NCBI GenBank assembly: GCA_015662065.1
Contig: DQUX01000013.1
Span: 1-7,658, forward strand
DNA from: Anaerolineales bacterium
Lineage (GTDB): Bacteria; Chloroflexota; Anaerolineae; B4-G1; DUEL01
DNA length: 7,658 bases
Reading direction: 5' to 3'
Shown here: positions 5,657-7,658 of the stretch, in pieces
Layout of the letters: each line of letters opens with the position of its first letter
How positions within the stretch are numbered: the first letter of the stretch is position 1
Position numbers and translations under genes: made by a program
Notes under the pieces: model-generated
What the model was told of the DNA's origin: nothing
The model's input: the letters and a program-made list of their open reading frames with translations, nothing else
The model's database searches: none

Positions 5657-6790
5657 TTACGATTGGGTCGCCGGGCTCTTGAAACCGCTGCCGGTGAGGA
5701 TCACCACCACCGTCCCCTCCAGTCGGTCCCGCAGCCGGTCCAGCGCTGCCACCGCCAGCGCGGAGGTCGGCTCGACGTAGAAGCCCAGGTGGGCCAGCCT
5801 CCGCTGCGCCGCCAGCGTCTCCTCGTCCGGTAGAGCGAGGATGCCGCCCCCACTTCGGCGCACCGCCGCCAGCACCGTCCCGCCCCGCACCGGCGCTCCG
5901 ATGCGCACCCCCTCAGCCACCGTCTCCCCCTCGGCCACCGGTTCGACGTCCGCCGCCCCCCGCTCCCAGGCCCCGGCCAGCGGCGCGCACGGGGCCGCCT
6001 GTACGCCAAAGAGTCGGGGCGCACGCTGGATGCATCCGGCCTCCCGCAGCTCCGCAAACCCCCGCGCCAGGCCCAGGAGCAGGCTGCCGTGGCCCGCCGG
6101 GAGGACCACCGCGTCGGGGACCCGGAGATGGATTCGGGATTCGGGATCGCGGATTCGAGATGGCAACTGTTCGTAGAGCTCGAAGGCGGCGGTCTTCATC
6201 CCGTGCAGGATCAGGGGGTGATAGACGTGGCTGGCGTAGACCGCTCCCCAGCCCACTGCCTCCAGCACCGCCCGGGCCGCCTCGGCGCGGGGCCCCGGCA
6301 CGGGGACGACCCGCGCGCCGTAGGCTTCGATCTGAGCCTGCTTGACCGGCGAGGCGTGGGCGGGGACGTAGACGGTGGCGCGGAGCCCCGCCCGGGCAGC
6401 GTAGGCGGAGAGGCTGGCGCCAGCGTTGCCGGAGGAATCCTCCACCACTTCCTCCACCCCCGCCGCCGCCAGCGCCGTCACCAGCACTGTCGTGCCCCGG
6501 TCCTTGAAGGAGCCGGTGGGGTTGAGGAACTCGCACTTGAGGAGGATCGGCAGGTCACCCCAGCGAGCAGGCACGAGAGGTGTCATCCCCTCCCCCAGCG
6601 AGACGGGCTTTGCCCCCTCCGGCAGCGGCAGGGCGTGACGGTAGCGCCAGAGGGTCAGGTCGTCCCGGTCTACCTGCGCCGGATCGTAGGCAGGTGCGCC
6701 CCCGATCTCCAGCACCCCTCCGCAGTCACAGTGGAAGCGGCAGGGGTCCAGGGGATAATTCGTCTGACAGCGGGTGCAGAGAAGGTGCAT
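5657..6790 (-). CDS. thrC: Threonine synthase (PLP-dependent), with an in-frame repeat insertion
   Basis: A 377-residue enzyme that converts O-phosphohomoserine to threonine, the last step of threonine synthesis in the cytoplasm. It starts with a small zinc-ribbon-like stretch (C5, C8, C21, C23), then KPVSLGEGMTPL (61-72), the PLP lysine K96 in PTGSFKDRG (91-99), the SSGNAGAS loop (119-126), the phosphate loop GHGSLLLG (233-240), EPTSA (340-344) and LTGSG (365-369), all expected of this family. Residues 210-222 (PSRIRDPESRIHL) form an extra loop between the YEQL helix and the VPDAVV strand, encoded by a GATTCGGG-type repeat. The ATG at 6790 is preferred over longer in-frame starts because GAGAGG lies just upstream, the protein then begins with the CxxC ribbon, and the upstream sequence is palindromic repeat. 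A paralogous threonine synthase-like PLP enzyme remains possible. Confidence 0.86.
   Translation of the reverse strand: MHLLCTRCQTNYPLDPCRFHCDCGGVLEIGGAPAYDPAQVDRDDLTLWRYRHALPLPEGAKPVSLGEGMTPLVPARWGDLPILLKCEFLNPTGSFKDRGTTVLVTALAAAGVEEVVEDSSGNAGASLSAYAARAGLRATVYVPAHASPVKQAQIEAYGARVVPVPGPRAEAARAVLEAVGWGAVYASHVYHPLILHGMKTAAFELYEQLPSRIRDPESRIHLRVPDAVVLPAGHGSLLLGLARGFAELREAGCIQRAPRLFGVQAAPCAPLAGAWERGAADVEPVAEGETVAEGVRIGAPVRGGTVLAAVRRSGGGILALPDEETLAAQRRLAHLGFYVEPTSALAVAALDRLRDRLEGTVVVILTGSGFKSPATQS
6125..6163. repeat. GATTCGGG-type repeat tract inside the threonine synthase gene
   Basis: On the plus strand, GAGATGG at 6125-6131 and again at 6157-6163 flanks 25 bases built of the words ATTCGGG, ATTCGGG and GATCGCGGATTC. 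The tract is 39 bases, exactly 13 codons, and leaves the reading frame open. The flanking 7-base duplicates resemble a target-site duplication but may be part of the repeat itself. Confidence 0.65.
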
Positions 6791-6809
6791 TGGCCCTCTC
6801 AGGCTCCAA

Positions 6810-6879
6810 GCGGGTCTGTGACCCGCGCCTCCGGCCGAAAGTTGCCGTTTTCGGCCAAAGTCGGGGGTCACAGACCCCC
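6810..6879. repeat. Nested 70-base palindromic element in the threonine synthase leader
   Basis: Outer arms are GGGTCTGTGACCC (6812-6824) and its reverse complement GGGTCACAGACCC (6865-6877). Each arm is itself a hairpin (GCGGGTC/GACCCGC at 6810-6826; GGGGGTC/GACCCCC at 6863-6879). In the centre, GGCCGAAA (6833-6840) and TTTCGGCC (6849-6856) form a perfect 8-bp stem with an 8-base loop. The element ends 20 bases before the start codon, immediately ahead of the ribosome binding site, so the RNA could fold as one long hairpin or as three short ones. Confidence 0.7.
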
Positions 6880-6892
6880 TCAGAGCATAATG

Positions 6893-6903
6893 TGACATTG
6901 TCA
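6893..6903. promoter_or_regulatory. Short palindrome TGACATTGTCA, possible operator
   Basis: A perfect 5-bp inverted repeat with a one-base centre in the only A/T-rich part of the region upstream of threonine synthase. On the minus strand it overlaps a TTGACA word (6904-6899) and is close to a TATGCT word (6889-6884), but these two are only 9 bases apart, so they do not form a standard promoter. No regulator can be assigned. Confidence 0.25.
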
Positions 6904-6951
6904 AACTAACCACGGTGGCCATGCCCTGCGGCACCACGAACCACGAAAGCT

Positions 6952-7005
6952 GTCCGTACTGGGCGCTTTAGCGCTGTCCAGCGCGCTGAAGCGCCCACTA
7001 CGAAC
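6952..7005. repeat. 54-base inverted-repeat element related to the ACTACGAAC family
   Basis: The 17-base ends (6952-6968 and 6989-7005) are inverted repeats with 15 of 17 positions matching, including the perfect GGGCGCTT/AAGCGCCC. The right end has the pattern GCGCTGAAGCGC then ACTACGAAC, the same architecture as the start of repeat copies 1 and 2 (stem, CTGAAG, stem, ACTACGAAC). It begins 4 bases after the small membrane protein stop at 7009-7011. It could form a strong hairpin at the end of that transcript, but no T-run follows. Confidence 0.65.
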
Positions 7006-7008
7006 ACG

Positions 7009-7246
7009 TTACTCCCTGGAGCGGCTGACCCACGCCTCCCAATCCTCGATGTCTCGGTCCAGGAGCAGCCGACACGCCAACACTCGCCAACGCTCCGGCC
7101 CCGCCGGCCCAGACCATCGCCGGGGGCTGTCCGGTGACGTGGGCCAGCACCGGCAGGGTGAGAAAGCCGACGAGGATGATGACAGGGTTGCGGGGAATAG
7201 CGCCGATGACGAGGACGGCAGGGACCCACAGAAGGGTGACGGTCAC
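7009..7246 (-). CDS. Small two-helix membrane protein, apparent +1 frameshift
   Basis: The GTG start at 7246-7244 overlaps the histidine kinase stop as GTGA, with AGGAG just upstream, a typical coupled arrangement. The N-terminal part has two hydrophobic helices (about residues 4-17 and 21-37) joined by a short PRNP turn. As written, the frame runs on to a TAG at 6998 with an implausible tail (PGPRHRGLGGVGQPLQ) that enters the downstream repeat. Removing one base from the C run at 7099-7102 instead gives a 78-residue protein ending PERWRVLACRLLLDRDIEDW then EAWVSRSRE, with a TAA at 7009-7011 just before the repeat. Its composition and third-position GC are much more protein-like. I annotate the frame-corrected version; a sequencing error and a real mutation are both possible. 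No family recognised. Confidence 0.55.
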
Positions 7247-7658
7247 GGCTCCTCTCGCTTCTCGGCCGCCGGCACCCGGACGGTGAAGGTGGTGCCCTCC
7301 CCCACCCGGCTCTCCACCGTCACCCGCCCCCCGTGCAACTCCACGATCTCCTTCACGATCGCCAACCCCAGCCCCGTCCCCGGCACCTGCATCCGTCGGG
7401 GCTCCACTCCCCGGAAGAACCGGTCGAAGATGTGGGGCATCTCCTCCTCCGGGATGCCCATCCCGGTGTCCGCCACCCGCACCACCGCCCACACCCGCCC
7501 CTCCGCCTCCTCCCGACCGGTGGAGACCACCACCCGCCCCTCCGAGGTGTACTGAATCCCGTTCACCACCAGGTTGTCCAGCACCTGCATCATCCGCTCC
7601 GGGTCCACCAGGGCCACCGGCCCCGGCTCCGCCGGTCGGTGCTCCAGCTCCAGCCCCC
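7243..7658 (-). CDS. Sensor histidine kinase, C-terminal ATPase domain (5' end outside window)
   Basis: The gene enters from the right edge; 137 C-terminal residues are visible. They form a complete HATPase_c domain: N box DNLVVNGIQYT (N32 of the visible part), G1 box DTGMGIP (63-69), F box FDRFF (77-81), G2 box GTGLGLAIVKEIVELHGG (93-110) and GEGTTFTVRVP (119-129). This is the ATP-binding module of two-component sensor kinases that autophosphorylate and pass phosphate to a response regulator. The dimerisation helix with the phosphorylated His and any sensor domain lie outside, so the stimulus cannot be guessed. The stop overlaps the start of the small membrane protein by 4 bases. Confidence 0.92.
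   Translation of the reverse strand, partial: GLELEHRPAEPGPVALVDPERMMQVLDNLVVNGIQYTSEGRVVVSTGREEAEGRVWAVVRVADTGMGIPEEEMPHIFDRFFRGVEPRRMQVPGTGLGLAIVKEIVELHGGRVTVESRVGEGTTFTVRVPAAEKREEP

Noticed and set aside
6791..6937. Longer threonine synthase N-terminus from 6937
   Set aside because: The added 49 residues are translated from the palindromic repeat and look random. The ATG at 6790 has a ribosome binding site and begins at the zinc-ribbon.
5483..7005. CRISPR array or insertion sequence based on the repeated palindromes
   Set aside because: The repeats are not regularly spaced, the spacers are not of equal length and no cas or transposase gene is present.
6906..7229. A 107-residue leftward open frame
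   Set aside because: It overlaps the small membrane protein in another frame, crosses the inverted-repeat element and has no hydrophobic or protein-like pattern.

Overview
GC-rich window with densely packed genes, strong AGGAGG-type ribosome binding sites and several families of short palindromic repeats between genes. The style (repeats ending in ACTACGAAC, GATTCGGG tracts, an AAA+ ATPase with a winged-helix-like N-terminus, YegS-type lipid kinase) suggests a bacterium of the Chloroflexota or a similar GC-rich lineage. That is an inference from style; there is no rRNA or marker gene here to prove it.

Layout. Positions 1-189 hold one copy of a dispersed repeat and then a clear sigma70-type promoter (TTGGCG-17-TATAAT). 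This drives a rightward MoeB/ThiF-family adenylyltransferase gene (190-945). It converges, with a 5-base gap, on a leftward gene cluster read in the order class V aminotransferase (5186-4044), AAA+ ATPase (4019-2730), glycerophosphodiester phosphodiesterase (2721-1933), diacylglycerol kinase-family lipid kinase (1853-951). Spacings are 24, 8 and 79 bases, so this looks like one operon. The 470-base stretch upstream (5187-5656) carries a second copy of the dispersed repeat, three consecutive hairpins, another palindrome and a candidate leftward promoter. Next come a leftward threonine synthase gene (6790-5657) with a structured, palindrome-rich leader, a 54-base inverted-repeat element (6952-7005), a small two-helix membrane protein gene that appears frameshifted (7246-7009), and the C-terminal part of a sensor histidine kinase running off the right edge.

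How the genes may work together. The last two genes of the operon both act on glycerophospholipid chemistry: one hydrolyses glycerophosphodiesters, the other phosphorylates a lipid such as diacylglycerol. The ATPase and the aminotransferase-fold enzyme have no obvious lipid role, and their substrates cannot be read from sequence. The adenylyltransferase activates the C-terminus of a small sulfur-carrier protein, but lacks the cysteine conserved in ThiF. The aminotransferase appears to lack the SufS-type catalytic cysteine loop. A sulfur-transfer partnership between the two is therefore possible but not supported.

I see no phage, CRISPR, transposase, tRNA or rRNA gene. The most interesting observations are an in-frame repeat insertion inside threonine synthase, a probable one-base frameshift in the small membrane protein, the clusters of structured repeats, and an uncharacterised winged-helix/AAA+ protein embedded in a lipid-enzyme operon.
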